Positions 34,174 through 42,587 of a stretch of DNA of 64,000 nucleotides are shown in pieces. The notes beneath the pieces were generated by a model. That model made no database searches and had not been told where the DNA came from. It was given only the letters and a program-made list of their open reading frames with translations. Both the position numbers and the translations under genes were made by a program. This stretch comes from Clostridiaceae bacterium OM02-2AC (GTDB lineage: Bacteria; Bacillota_I; Bacilli_A; Erysipelotrichales; Erysipelotrichaceae): contig QULU01000014.1 of the NCBI GenBank assembly GCA_003481775.1, positions 23,144 through 87,143 of the forward strand. The letters are read 5' to 3'. Each line of letters starts with the position of its first letter. The first letter of the stretch is position 1.

Positions 34174-34878
34174 ATGAAACTGATACATACAAAGAATTAT
34201 GAAGCAATGTCAAAAGAGGCTGCGGATTTGCTGCTGGATACACTGCGTAAGAAACCGGATGCAGTAATTTGTCTTGCAACCGGAAGTTCTCCGGCGCGGA
34301 TGTATGAGCTGGTATGTGAGGCGGTGAACAGGGAACGAATCGACTTGTCCGAAATCACATTCGTAAAGCTGGATGAATGGTATGGAGTAGAGCCGCAGGC
34401 AGCCTGTACATGCACAACCTTTATCAAGGAGCATTTGCTGGATCAGCTGTATATGCAGCCAAAAGCGGTCGTTGAATTTGTATCCGATGCTGCCAATATC
34501 AAGCAGGAGCTGGATAGGATGGATGCATTTTTATCAGAACATCCGATCGATGTCATGATTCTCGGATTGGGAATGAACGGACATCTCGGATTGAATGAGC
34601 CTGCGGATTTCCTTACACTGAACGCACATTATGCAGAGCTGGATGAGAAAACAAAAACACACGATATGGTAAAGGGCTTTGAGCCTAAGGGAGGTTTGAC
34701 GATAGGACTGCAGGGGATTTTTACATCAAGGCAGATACTTATGCTGGTTTGCGGTGAACGAAAGGAAGCTGCTTATCAGGCATTTATGAGTCAGAGAATA
34801 ACAACCGCAACGCCGGCATCTCTGCTATGGCTGCATCCGAACTGTGTTACACTGGTTGATGATACCATACAGAAATAA
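34174..34878 (+). CDS. Galactosamine/glucosamine-6-phosphate deaminase, AgaI-like
   Basis: The protein has 234 residues of the NagB/AgaI/6-phosphogluconolactonase fold. VKLDEWYG (D67, E68) and the loop GLGMNGHLGLNEP with H137 and E142 are the catalytic elements. The LDEW form, ELDEKTKTHDM and the end TPASLLWLH are closer to E. coli AgaI (galactosamine-6-phosphate isomerase/deaminase) than to NagB, as judged from memory. It would convert an amino-sugar 6-phosphate to a keto-sugar phosphate and ammonia. TTGGAGGTAG precedes the ATG. It follows the PTS operon but after a terminator. Confidence 0.85.
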   Translation: MKLIHTKNYEAMSKEAADLLLDTLRKKPDAVICLATGSSPARMYELVCEAVNRERIDLSEITFVKLDEWYGVEPQAACTCTTFIKEHLLDQLYMQPKAVVEFVSDAANIKQELDRMDAFLSEHPIDVMILGLGMNGHLGLNEPADFLTLNAHYAELDEKTKTHDMVKGFEPKGGLTIGLQGIFTSRQILMLVCGERKEAAYQAFMSQRITTATPASLLWLHPNCVTLVDDTIQK

Positions 34879-34948
34879 CTTTTTATATTGTTATTATGAT
34901 AAAGTTATGATAAAATTATGATAACAAAATAGAGAGGAGTAGATTGAT

Positions 34949-35218
34949 ATGATACAAATTCGTCCTGTTTCTGATTTGAGAAATAAATTCTCTGAAATTG
35001 AAGAGATTGTAAATGGTGGGGAACCCGTTTACCTTACAAAGAACGGCTATGGTACAATGGTGGTTATGAGTCTGGAACGGTATGCAGGTCTTACAGATTT
35101 TGTAGAGACCAAGCTGGATGAGGCTGATCGTATTGCGGAAACAAGTGAGGAACGATATTCGCACGAACGAGTGTTTGGCGATGTCAGAAAAGCTGTTGAT
35201 GGAAATAAAGACCTATAA
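34949..35218 (+). CDS. Phd/YefM-family antitoxin without a recognisable toxin
   Basis: The protein has 89 residues. Residues 1-50 match the Phd/YefM DNA-binding fold (IRPVSDLRNKFSEIEEIVNGGEPVYLTKNGYGTMVVM in pattern), and the C-terminal helix (about 55-89) is acidic, as for toxin binding. AGAGAGGAG precedes the ATG. Toxin genes normally overlap the end; here an ATG at about 35200 opens only 15 codons (MEIKTYK...) before a stop, so the toxin seems lost. The upstream region has repeated TTATGATAAA units that could be the autoregulatory site. Confidence 0.82.
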   Translation: MIQIRPVSDLRNKFSEIEEIVNGGEPVYLTKNGYGTMVVMSLERYAGLTDFVETKLDEADRIAETSEERYSHERVFGDVRKAVDGNKDL

Positions 35219-35419
35219 GGGGATTTATTTTTATAGTCTTTCGTAAAGGCGGCAGCCTTTTGTTCATATATTTCATCACATCACATACGTCCTTAGGATA
35301 CAGCAGTAGTGAGCCGCAATTCCTACATGGTGCTTTTTCACCGCTGCTTTTAGGTTCACCTTTCGTTTGACCTTGCTTGTTTTCATGATGGAACGCTTGA
35401 TAGAATAAGCAAACACATC

Positions 35420-37843
35420 CTACATATATGGCAGGAATATCTCCATAATCATCGCCATTTCGGAAGAAGGAATCGTCACGTTGAAAATTTCAGAGATGAT
35501 CTCAAAATTCTTCTCCATTATATAATACATCTGATCATACTGATTGATGATGCCTCTGGCCTTTGGATAGGACAGGGGCTCTTTTCGTATGCAGCGCTCG
35601 ATCATAAATCCACTGTGGAATATGAACTTAATCAACAAATCATCCGTATAGGAAATATTCAAATCATGCAGAATATTGATCAATACATTAAATAAAGACT
35701 GACAGACCTTGTGCGGATTCAGAAATACCAGTGACTCAGACAGTACCTTGTTTGTGATATCATTCAGCAGCTCCTGTGCATGTGTTTCCGTTTCACTTAC
35801 ACTTGCCGCATCCGATGTATGATCCTGTCGGAAATACTGGATGGAGCTTAACGTGGAGCCGAGTGATTCCATCTTTTCCACAATCGCCATCAGCGTTTTT
35901 ACACTGATATCACCTACGATGGTAAACGCGACATCACTCAGCTTTTTCAGTATGGCTTCACTTGCTGTAACTGCACTGCTGTCTGTGGCAATCACAACAC
36001 CCTTCCCGCGATTGATCGAATGCATCGTATCGGCAATCAGCCTGCAATTCTTTTCATGGGAGGTCTGCGAATGCAGACGGAGGAAGTGGATTTCAGATTT
36101 GAAGGACAGGCTGTTCAAATAATCCGCATACTCCTTTGCTGTATCATTATCCACACTGATAATCAGCAGCTGTATATAGTTACTGTCAATCCATTGTGAG
36201 GAAAGATACAGATAGGTGGCAATATAATCTGTTTCCTCCGCAGGAAGCTTTAGCTCCTGATGTGCATGAATGTGTGCAACGATGCTTTGTGCGCAGTCAT
36301 AATCCTCCTGCTTGGCAATGCGATACTCTGCCCGTCGAAAGCCAAGCTCCTGATTTCCGCTGCGAATGCGGCTGATGGAATTGGATACATGCAGCAGTAA
36401 GCCATACAGCAGATTTTCATTTTTACAAATCGGTTTATTCTGAAGAATCGGATACAAAAGATCATAAACCTGCTTCAGCATAACGGAACGAATCGTATTC
36501 AGATGGATACCGATTGCCGCATTGATATCCTGAATACACAGATTGATCAGCTTATCATCAATACTTTCCAGATAGCTGTCCTTTTTGCTGGTGCTGTCAT
36601 TGAGGTCATACAGCAGCTCCAGCTCCTGATTCTGCTTCAGCGCAGAGAAAAATAAATATTCACCGGCAAACAGATTCAGAATGTTATCCAGCTCACTCAT
36701 GCGCTCATTCACATCATAAATATCCGTTAATACCTGTGTGGAAATATCATCATAATCAATGCTGACAAACAGTGCTTCCTGCTCCAGATAGCTGCGAAAT
36801 GCATGTGCACACGCCTGCTTGATTTCCGCGTGCAGATGAGGCAGGTTACCGGAATAATCCGACATGACAAAGCAGCTGAGTGCGCCCTTCGATATGCGTA
36901 TGGTTTTGTCAATATGTGCAGCCTCCTGCTGGAAATATTGCATAGTCAGAACCAGCATTTCCTGAATGGACTTCTCCCGCAGACTGGGAATGTGTATCTG
37001 CATAGGGAAGCAGCGGCGGATATCTGGGTTCAGTATCATGTTTTCCGTGTTGGAGATACCCACAATCAGGGAGCGAATCGGATATTCCTTGGAGGGTAGA
37101 TGCAGCGGCGTATAGGATTGATTGATCATAGCGTTGTACAGGCTGGTCAGGGCGGAAAAGGACAGGCGATCCATGTGATTCAAAATGAGCATACCGTTTC
37201 TGCTTGCCTCCAGCAGTCCCTTTTTCAGATGGCTGCCATCATAATAGCCATACAGCTTGCTGAGAATTTCCTCCGGCTCCTGATCGGCATAATTCAGACA
37301 GTCAAAGACAACGATTCGCGAGCCATGAGAAAAGATTTTCTTATGCAGACAGAATTCATACATCGTCTTCGCAAAGCTGAGCTTGCCAACGCAGGGGTCA
37401 CCGTATAAGAGGACATTCAATCCCTGCGGTGGATACAGCAAAGCGGATTTTGCCCGTTGAATCGGCTCAAACATACTGCTTGTATTGCGGTTTGCGAGAT
37501 ATTGACGGAATACATCTGCCTGTGTCTGTTCGCTTTTCTGCTCATGCTCCTCCTTCAGGTAGCTTTGAATGCTCTTTCCCTTTGGAATGACACTGGGAAT
37601 ATGTACATCCGGATGCTCGTTTTCCAGTGGTGTTCTGGCAAAAAACAGAGTCGGGCGTCCCTGCGTTTTAATCAATCTTCCCTCATGATGCAGCTGATTC
37701 AATAGTCTGGACACATTGGAGCGGTCCATTTGCAGATCTAGACTGATATTCAAAGCATCCCTTCCCAAACTGCCATGCTGCTGCAGCTGCTTTGCTGTAT
37801 GATGGATCAGATGCTGATACACCTCTTCTTTTTTCTTATCCAT
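35420..37843 (-). CDS. PRD regulator of LevR-like plan with inactivated AAA+ domain
   Basis: The protein has 807 residues. A winged helix (about 8-68, DRSNVSRLLNQL) is followed by an AAA+-like domain whose Walker A is GDPCVGKL at 148-155 (Leu for Ser/Thr), whose Walker B reads MLILNHMD instead of an acidic pair, and which has YGYYDGSHLKK where GAFTGA should be. PRD-like segments (about 400-530 and 715-805, with HSGFMIER) flank an EIIA-Man-like region in which the active His appears replaced (LLIISVDND). No EIIB-Gat domain is seen. It is transcribed away from the PTS operon at 38181 and probably controls it, with sigma-70 rather than sigma-54. AAAGGAGGTAAG precedes the ATG. Confidence 0.85.
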   Translation of the reverse strand: MDKKKEEVYQHLIHHTAKQLQQHGSLGRDALNISLDLQMDRSNVSRLLNQLHHEGRLIKTQGRPTLFFARTPLENEHPDVHIPSVIPKGKSIQSYLKEEHEQKSEQTQADVFRQYLANRNTSSMFEPIQRAKSALLYPPQGLNVLLYGDPCVGKLSFAKTMYEFCLHKKIFSHGSRIVVFDCLNYADQEPEEILSKLYGYYDGSHLKKGLLEASRNGMLILNHMDRLSFSALTSLYNAMINQSYTPLHLPSKEYPIRSLIVGISNTENMILNPDIRRCFPMQIHIPSLREKSIQEMLVLTMQYFQQEAAHIDKTIRISKGALSCFVMSDYSGNLPHLHAEIKQACAHAFRSYLEQEALFVSIDYDDISTQVLTDIYDVNERMSELDNILNLFAGEYLFFSALKQNQELELLYDLNDSTSKKDSYLESIDDKLINLCIQDINAAIGIHLNTIRSVMLKQVYDLLYPILQNKPICKNENLLYGLLLHVSNSISRIRSGNQELGFRRAEYRIAKQEDYDCAQSIVAHIHAHQELKLPAEETDYIATYLYLSSQWIDSNYIQLLIISVDNDTAKEYADYLNSLSFKSEIHFLRLHSQTSHEKNCRLIADTMHSINRGKGVVIATDSSAVTASEAILKKLSDVAFTIVGDISVKTLMAIVEKMESLGSTLSSIQYFRQDHTSDAASVSETETHAQELLNDITNKVLSESLVFLNPHKVCQSLFNVLINILHDLNISYTDDLLIKFIFHSGFMIERCIRKEPLSYPKARGIINQYDQMYYIMEKNFEIISEIFNVTIPSSEMAMIMEIFLPYM

Positions 37844-38180
37844 ATAGCCTTACCTCCTTTTTGACATTATAACAAAAATATCCGGTATTTGGTGTAAAAT
37901 GGGCAGGACGCTTACACACTGTTAATCAAAATGTATTTTTTATCTGCTGTGATTGTGCAAAAACCTACGCACATATGTATAGATAGGAAGAAAAGCGGTT
38001 ACTTTTCCTGTAAAAATAAAAAGAAACCGCTGATATATACGAGAAATATTGCTTTACACAGTTTATTTAATGTGTAAAAAAAACGGGAATTTTGTGTGGC
38101 GAAAACAGCGTGATACAATACACTCGAAGTTAAAACGACTGTCGAATAACCGGCAGCTGATGAAATGAGGAGGTAGAAAT
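37844..38180. promoter_or_regulatory. Divergent control region of PTS module 2
   Basis: On the minus strand a TATAAT (37871-37866) lies just before the regulator's binding site. Toward the PTS genes there is a hairpin AGCGGTT-A-CTTTT / AAAAG-A-AACCGCT (37994-38031), an inverted repeat TTTACACA-N10-TGTGTAAA (38053-38078) suited to a dimeric regulator, and a possible -10 box TACAAT (38114-38119) with a weak -35 (TTTGTG, 38091-38096). TTACACACT (37912-37920) resembles the repeat arm. No -24/-12 element was found. Confidence 0.5.
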
Positions 38181-38600
38181 ATGGTTGCAGTGTTATTGGT
38201 GACACATGGCGATCTGGCACAGGCACTGTTGTCAAGTGCAGCGCTGATTATGGGAGAGGCTCCGCTGATCGAAAGCCATGGTTTATATCACGGAGACAGT
38301 GTTGACAATCTGAAGGATACGATTAAGGAGGCGGTAGTCAGGTTGTCTGAGTGCTCACAGGGAGACGGCGTTTTGATCCTGACGGATTTGTTTGGAGGAA
38401 GTCCGTCCAATGCGGCAGCGAGAGCGATGCACGAGCTGCAGGATAGCGTTCGCTGTGAATGTATCACCGGGGTGAATCTTCCCATTCTTCTGGAGGTGGC
38501 AACGAGCAAGACCTTTCGGAAGCTGGAAGAGCTGAAGCAGCACGCATTAGAAGTTGGTGGGAACAGTATTCTGGATCTGAGAAATCAGTTTCAGTTATAA
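38181..38600 (+). CDS. PTS mannose-family EIIA
   Basis: The protein has 139 residues. VTHGDLAQAL contains H9, the residue phosphorylated by HPr, and LTDLFGGSPSN and ITGVNLPILLE are the other EIIA-Man blocks. It hands phosphate to the EIIB at 41176 encoded in the same operon, and might serve module 1, which has none. GAGGAGGTAG precedes the ATG. It is the first gene of the operon running to at least 42358. Confidence 0.94.
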   Translation: MVAVLLVTHGDLAQALLSSAALIMGEAPLIESHGLYHGDSVDNLKDTIKEAVVRLSECSQGDGVLILTDLFGGSPSNAAARAMHELQDSVRCECITGVNLPILLEVATSKTFRKLEELKQHALEVGGNSILDLRNQFQL

Positions 38601-38625
38601 GCAGATTGCTGAAAGGAGATAAGTT

Positions 38626-39393
38626 ATGCAGATTTCAATTATTCAGGCCATTCTGATTGGTACGCTTTACTATTTAACAAACAATGGGGTTCCCTGGCTG
38701 ACCGGGCTGGGCAGTGTGTCCATCCGCCAGCCAATCTGTGCGGGGACGATTGTCGGACTGATTCTTGGGAAGCCGGTGGAAGGCTGTATTATGGGTGCTA
38801 CGATCAATACCTTGTATCTGGGCTTCGTGAATGCGGGAGGTACGCTGCCAACCGATCCCGGAATCGGCGGGGTTGTGGGGACAGCACTTGCGCTGAGTGC
38901 CAATGCCACACCACAGGTTGCTATGTCGATTGCAGTTCCGCTTGGAGTCATGGGAACGATGGTATGGACGCTTCGTCAAACGGTGAACATCTATTTTGTA
39001 CACCAGATGGATAAGTATGCAGTTACCGGTGATATTAAAAAGATGGCCTTCTGGCAGCTGGTGCCGACACAGCTGTTCGGATATGCAGTAACCATGATTC
39101 CCTGTGCGCTGCTGGTTTACTTTGGTGCTCCGGCTACACAGGGACTGCTGGACATGCTGGCAGGAAAGCCGCTTCATATTCTGAGTGTAATCGGTGGGAT
39201 TCTTCCTGCTATCGGTATTGCCATGATTATCCGTATGCTGAATACAAGAAACGGAATCCTGATTTTCTTTACACTGGGATTCTTCCTGGAAACATACTCC
39301 GGACTGAGTATGCTGGTGGTATCTATTTTTGCGGCTATTGCTGCTTACTTCTATGGTGAATTGAAATTCGGAAAGGCAGGGAATGAGGAATGA
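38626..39393 (+). CDS. PTS mannose/sorbose-family EIIC
   Basis: The protein has 255 residues, mostly hydrophobic with about seven or eight helices. The EIIC block TLYLGFVNAGGTLPTDPGIGG is at about 63-85. AAAGGAGATAAG precedes the ATG, and the stop overlaps the EIID start as ATGA. It forms the membrane channel with the EIID that follows. Sequence divergence from the module 1 EIIC indicates a different substrate. Confidence 0.93.
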   Translation: MQISIIQAILIGTLYYLTNNGVPWLTGLGSVSIRQPICAGTIVGLILGKPVEGCIMGATINTLYLGFVNAGGTLPTDPGIGGVVGTALALSANATPQVAMSIAVPLGVMGTMVWTLRQTVNIYFVHQMDKYAVTGDIKKMAFWQLVPTQLFGYAVTMIPCALLVYFGAPATQGLLDMLAGKPLHILSVIGGILPAIGIAMIIRMLNTRNGILIFFTLGFFLETYSGLSMLVVSIFAAIAAYFYGELKFGKAGNEE

Positions 39394-40217
39394 GTGAACA
39401 GGTGACGGAAAGAAAGCTGACAATCAAGGATCTGAATACATCCTATTTCATGTTTGAGGTGTTTGCGCAGGCCTGCTGCAGCTATGAACGATTACAGGCA
39501 CCCGGATTTTTCTCCGGTATGAAGAATGTTATCGCTAAACTATATACAGACCCTGAGGAACGTGCGGAAGCATGTCAGCGTCATATGGAGTTTTATAACT
39601 CGGAATTCGCGTTGGTAGGACCGGTCATTCTTGGTCTTACGATTGCCATGGAGGAAGAAAAGGCCTGTGGTGCAGAAATCGACGGGCTTGCGATCAGTGC
39701 GGTAAAGACCTCCCTGATGGGTCCGCTTGCAGGAATCGGAGATACCCTGCGGCAGGGAACGCTGATTCCCATCATCGGCTCCATCGCAATCTCCATTGGG
39801 CAGGAAGGAAATCTTCTGGGGCCAATCTTCTATTTCTTTGTGACGCTGGCACTGAACTTCGGCATCAGCTATACGCTGTACCGTAAGGCATATGACAAGG
39901 GGCGCGATTTCGTTGGTGAATTCTTCAGCGGGGGGAAGATGGAAAAAATCATGACAATGGTAACCGCTATGGGCTCGATCACCATCGGTGCACTTGCCGC
40001 AACAACCGTAAAGCTGACCTCTACTGCGGAAATCGCTCTGGGTGACAACAAGCTGGCAGTACAAGCTGATATATTGGATAAGGTTGTAAATAATCTGCTT
40101 CCGTTTGGTATGGTCATGCTGACATTCTATCTGATGAACAAAAAAGTAAGTGTAAACAAGGTCCTGCTCATTCTGTTTGCCATCGGAATCATCGGTGGCC
40201 TGCTGGGAATCGTCTAG
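39390..40217 (+). CDS. PTS mannose/sorbose-family EIID
   Basis: The protein has 275 residues with the EIID start (LTIKDLNTSYFMFEVFAQACCSYERLQ in pattern), the GPLAGIGDTLRQGTLIP block near 111 and hydrophobic helices to the end. It is coupled to EIIC by a 4-nt overlap. The dehydrogenase gene follows after 13 nt, which links uptake and the first catabolic steps in one transcript. Confidence 0.93.
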   Translation: MSEQVTERKLTIKDLNTSYFMFEVFAQACCSYERLQAPGFFSGMKNVIAKLYTDPEERAEACQRHMEFYNSEFALVGPVILGLTIAMEEEKACGAEIDGLAISAVKTSLMGPLAGIGDTLRQGTLIPIIGSIAISIGQEGNLLGPIFYFFVTLALNFGISYTLYRKAYDKGRDFVGEFFSGGKMEKIMTMVTAMGSITIGALAATTVKLTSTAEIALGDNKLAVQADILDKVVNNLLPFGMVMLTFYLMNKKVSVNKVLLILFAIGIIGGLLGIV

Positions 40218-40230
40218 GCAGGTGCAGGAT

Positions 40231-41160
40231 ATGAAGGTTCTGATTACATCCAACAGCTTTGGGAAATTTGACGAAGCTCCGCGTAAGCGTATGCTGGATT
40301 TAGGCTGGGAGCTGCTTGATAACCGCTACCATCATATTATGAGCGAGGAAGAAATGATGAACGAGGTTCCCGGTGTGGACGCAATCATACTTGGCTCTGA
40401 TATCGTCAGTAAACGCGTGCTGGATAAGGCTGACAGGCTGAAAATCATATCCAGATACGGTGTGGGAATTGACAACATTGATACTGCGGAGGCTGAAAAA
40501 AGAGGTATTGCTGTAACGGTGACGAAAAACTGTAATACGGAGGCGGTGGCAGATTATACGATTGCCCTCATGCTGGCAACCCTGCGCCATGTATGCAATG
40601 TGCATTCCTCCTTGCAAAAGGGAACATGGAAAAAGGAAACCGGTCTGGATTTGTGCCATAAGACAGTCGGAGTATTCGGACTGGGCGCAATCGGCCGTCA
40701 GGTTGTAAAACGTTTAAAGGGATTTGAATGTAGGATACTAGGGTACGATATATTTGCGGATGAAGAATACTGTCAAAGGGAGGGGATCCGCCTTGTTTCT
40801 CCTCAGGAGATTTTCAAGCAGGCGGATATCATCACCCTGCATATGCCGGGCAATGCGGATGGAACGCATTTCATCACAGAACGGGAATTGGCGCTGTTGA
40901 AGCCGGAGGCTGTCATCATCAATACCGCGAGAGCTTCTCTCATTGATGAAACGGCTATGCTTCAGGCATTGCGACAAAAACGCATCTATGGCTATGGAAC
41001 GGATGTCTTCGATAAAGAGCCGCATATGAATCCGGATTTCATCGGATTGGACAATGTTGTCTGTAGTCCGCATACAGCTGCCGTCAGTGTGGAGGCTGTG
41101 AATACCATGTCACATGCCGCCGTGAATCATCTGATGGAGTATTTTGGAGTAACAAAATAA
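40231..41160 (+). CDS. D-2-hydroxyacid dehydrogenase, phosphoglycerate-dehydrogenase-like
   Basis: The protein has 309 residues. The NAD-binding motif GLGAIGRQVVKRL lies near 150, with the catalytic Arg in INTARASLID, Glu in DVFDKEP and His in CSPHTA. It starts MKVLITSNSFGKF; a longer frame from 40177 runs through the EIID end and is rejected. It is clearly related to the enzyme at 53193 (same MK-L-TS-SFGK start and RYGVG-D-ID block). In a PTS operon with a KDPG-type aldolase, it may reduce a 2-keto-sugar-acid phosphate or oxidise the 2-hydroxyacid; this is inference. The substrate is unknown. Confidence 0.87.
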   Translation: MKVLITSNSFGKFDEAPRKRMLDLGWELLDNRYHHIMSEEEMMNEVPGVDAIILGSDIVSKRVLDKADRLKIISRYGVGIDNIDTAEAEKRGIAVTVTKNCNTEAVADYTIALMLATLRHVCNVHSSLQKGTWKKETGLDLCHKTVGVFGLGAIGRQVVKRLKGFECRILGYDIFADEEYCQREGIRLVSPQEIFKQADIITLHMPGNADGTHFITERELALLKPEAVIINTARASLIDETAMLQALRQKRIYGYGTDVFDKEPHMNPDFIGLDNVVCSPHTAAVSVEAVNTMSHAAVNHLMEYFGVTK

Positions 41161-41175
41161 TAGGAGAAGCCTTAT

Positions 41176-41649
41176 ATGAAAAATATCGTTTGGACAAGAA
41201 TTGATGATCGTCTGATTCACGGACAGGTCATGACACAATGGATTCAGTATACCGAGGCGAATGAGGTGCTGATCATCGATGATGGAGTCGCAAAGGATTC
41301 CTTCCTGCAGATGGTTATGAAATCCAGTGTACCCGGCAAAATCAGTTTGAAGGTATTGAGCGTCAAGGATGCGATTGGATATTTGAATGAAGATGGAACG
41401 CATGAGAAAATTATCATTCTTGTAAAGACACCGGTCGTATTGGATGAGCTGAGCGATGCCGGTGTTCGTCTGAAGAGTATCAATGTCGGAGGAATCGGCG
41501 CGAAGGCCGGAAGAAAGCCGATGTTCAAAAACATTTCTGTCAGTGAAGAGGAAAAGGAAGCCTTCCGTAATCTGTTAAACAAGGGAATCAACGTGTTCCT
41601 GCGTGTCATCGTTACAGAACCGGAAGAGGATATCGCAAAATATTTATAG
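41176..41649 (+). CDS. PTS mannose/sorbose-family EIIB
   Basis: The protein has 157 residues. H15 in TRIDDRLIHGQVM is the phosphorylation site, and SINVGGIGAKAGRKPMFKN corresponds to the VNVGNMH block of module 1. It is separated from its EIIC and EIID by the dehydrogenase gene, an order also seen in other sugar-acid type systems. TAGGAGAAG precedes the ATG. It is closer to the EIIB at 60144 (VGGI block) than to those of module 1. Confidence 0.93.
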   Translation: MKNIVWTRIDDRLIHGQVMTQWIQYTEANEVLIIDDGVAKDSFLQMVMKSSVPGKISLKVLSVKDAIGYLNEDGTHEKIIILVKTPVVLDELSDAGVRLKSINVGGIGAKAGRKPMFKNISVSEEEKEAFRNLLNKGINVFLRVIVTEPEEDIAKYL

Positions 41650-41710
41650 AAAGGAAACGGTATACTGCCGCATATCAGAGGCGATCAGGTCGTATACCGG
41701 AGGGAACAGG

Positions 41711-42358
41711 ATGAATGAAATTGTAGAGTTTATCGCAAGGCACAAGGTAGTCGTTATCTGCCGCGGCTTGTATGAAGCAGAGCTGGTAAAAACAATCAAA
41801 GCATTGTATGCGGGCGGTATACGTATCGTGGAGGTAACCTTTGATCAGGCAGACCCCGATGCAATAGCGAAGACATGCTGCGCAATACGGACAATCAAAG
41901 AGCATTTTCCACAGATGAAGGTGGGAAGCGGCACAGTAACCTGTGTAGAGCATGTGCTTGCGACAAAGGAGGCAGGGGGAGAATTCTGTCTGTCACCGGA
42001 TGTGAATACGGAAGTGATTCAGGCGACAAAAAAAGCCGGACTGACATCCATTCCCGGCGCTATGACATCCACGGAGATTTTGCAGGCCCATCATGCCGGC
42101 GCGGATATTGTGAAAATATTCCCTGCAGGATGGCTGGGAGTATCCTATCTGAAGGATATCAAGGGGCCGATCAATCATGTGAAATTTCTTGCGGCAGCCG
42201 GTGTAAATGAGGATAACTTCAAAGACTATCTGAATGCCGGATACTGTGCCGCAGGGATCAGCGGACGCTTTATTGATCGTACCGTTATCGCTGAAGGAAA
42301 CTTTGCGGAGCTGACCCGCCGGGCAAGGATATTTACCGATATTGCCAAAGCCTGCTAA
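41711..42358 (+). CDS. KDPG/KHG-family aldolase
   Basis: The protein has 215 residues of the class I 2-keto-3-deoxy-6-phosphogluconate aldolase fold. The Schiff-base lysine is K135 in VKIFPAG, and the general acid-base Glu is E41 in VEVTF. GSGTV is the phosphate or keto-acid loop. Such enzymes split 2-keto-3-deoxy sugar-acid phosphates to pyruvate and an aldehyde phosphate. The ATG at 41711 has GGAGGGAACAGG; a frame from 41603 reaching into EIIB is rejected. Related copies are at 59470 and 63610. Confidence 0.88.
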   Translation: MNEIVEFIARHKVVVICRGLYEAELVKTIKALYAGGIRIVEVTFDQADPDAIAKTCCAIRTIKEHFPQMKVGSGTVTCVEHVLATKEAGGEFCLSPDVNTEVIQATKKAGLTSIPGAMTSTEILQAHHAGADIVKIFPAGWLGVSYLKDIKGPINHVKFLAAAGVNEDNFKDYLNAGYCAAGISGRFIDRTVIAEGNFAELTRRARIFTDIAKAC

Positions 42359-42363
42359 TCCAA

Positions 42364-42397
42364 CCCCGCCGCATAGCTGACAGTGGCGGGGCTTTTT
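42364..42397 (+). terminator. Strong terminator after the module 2 aldolase
   Basis: CCCCGCC (42364-42370) and GGCGGGG (42385-42391) form a perfect GC stem with a 14-nt loop, then CTTTTT. It separates the PTS operon from the two dehydrogenases. Confidence 0.92.
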
Positions 42398-42587
42398 GGG
42401 AAATAGATGCAGTTTACTTGTGCTGTAGGTGACAAGATTCGCATATGCAGTAAGCAGGTAGGCAGTGAAGCGTAATATGGAGGATAGAATGTGCTGGAGT
42501 ATCTGGCTGATAATAAAAAAGAGGATGTAAAACAATTTTCATGTAATATTTGTGCCCGTGCGCGAAGTGCGGGGAAGGGAGTTAAAA

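Noticed and set aside
38092..38120. A sigma-54 box (TGTGGCG...AGCG) before PTS module 2
   Set aside because: The GG-GC distance is 8 bases and the TTGC motif is absent; the adjacent regulator also lacks GAFTGA.
42535..42561. TGTAAAACAATTTTCA-like string upstream of the MtlD-like genes as a cre element
   Set aside because: The central CG of the CcpA box is missing.
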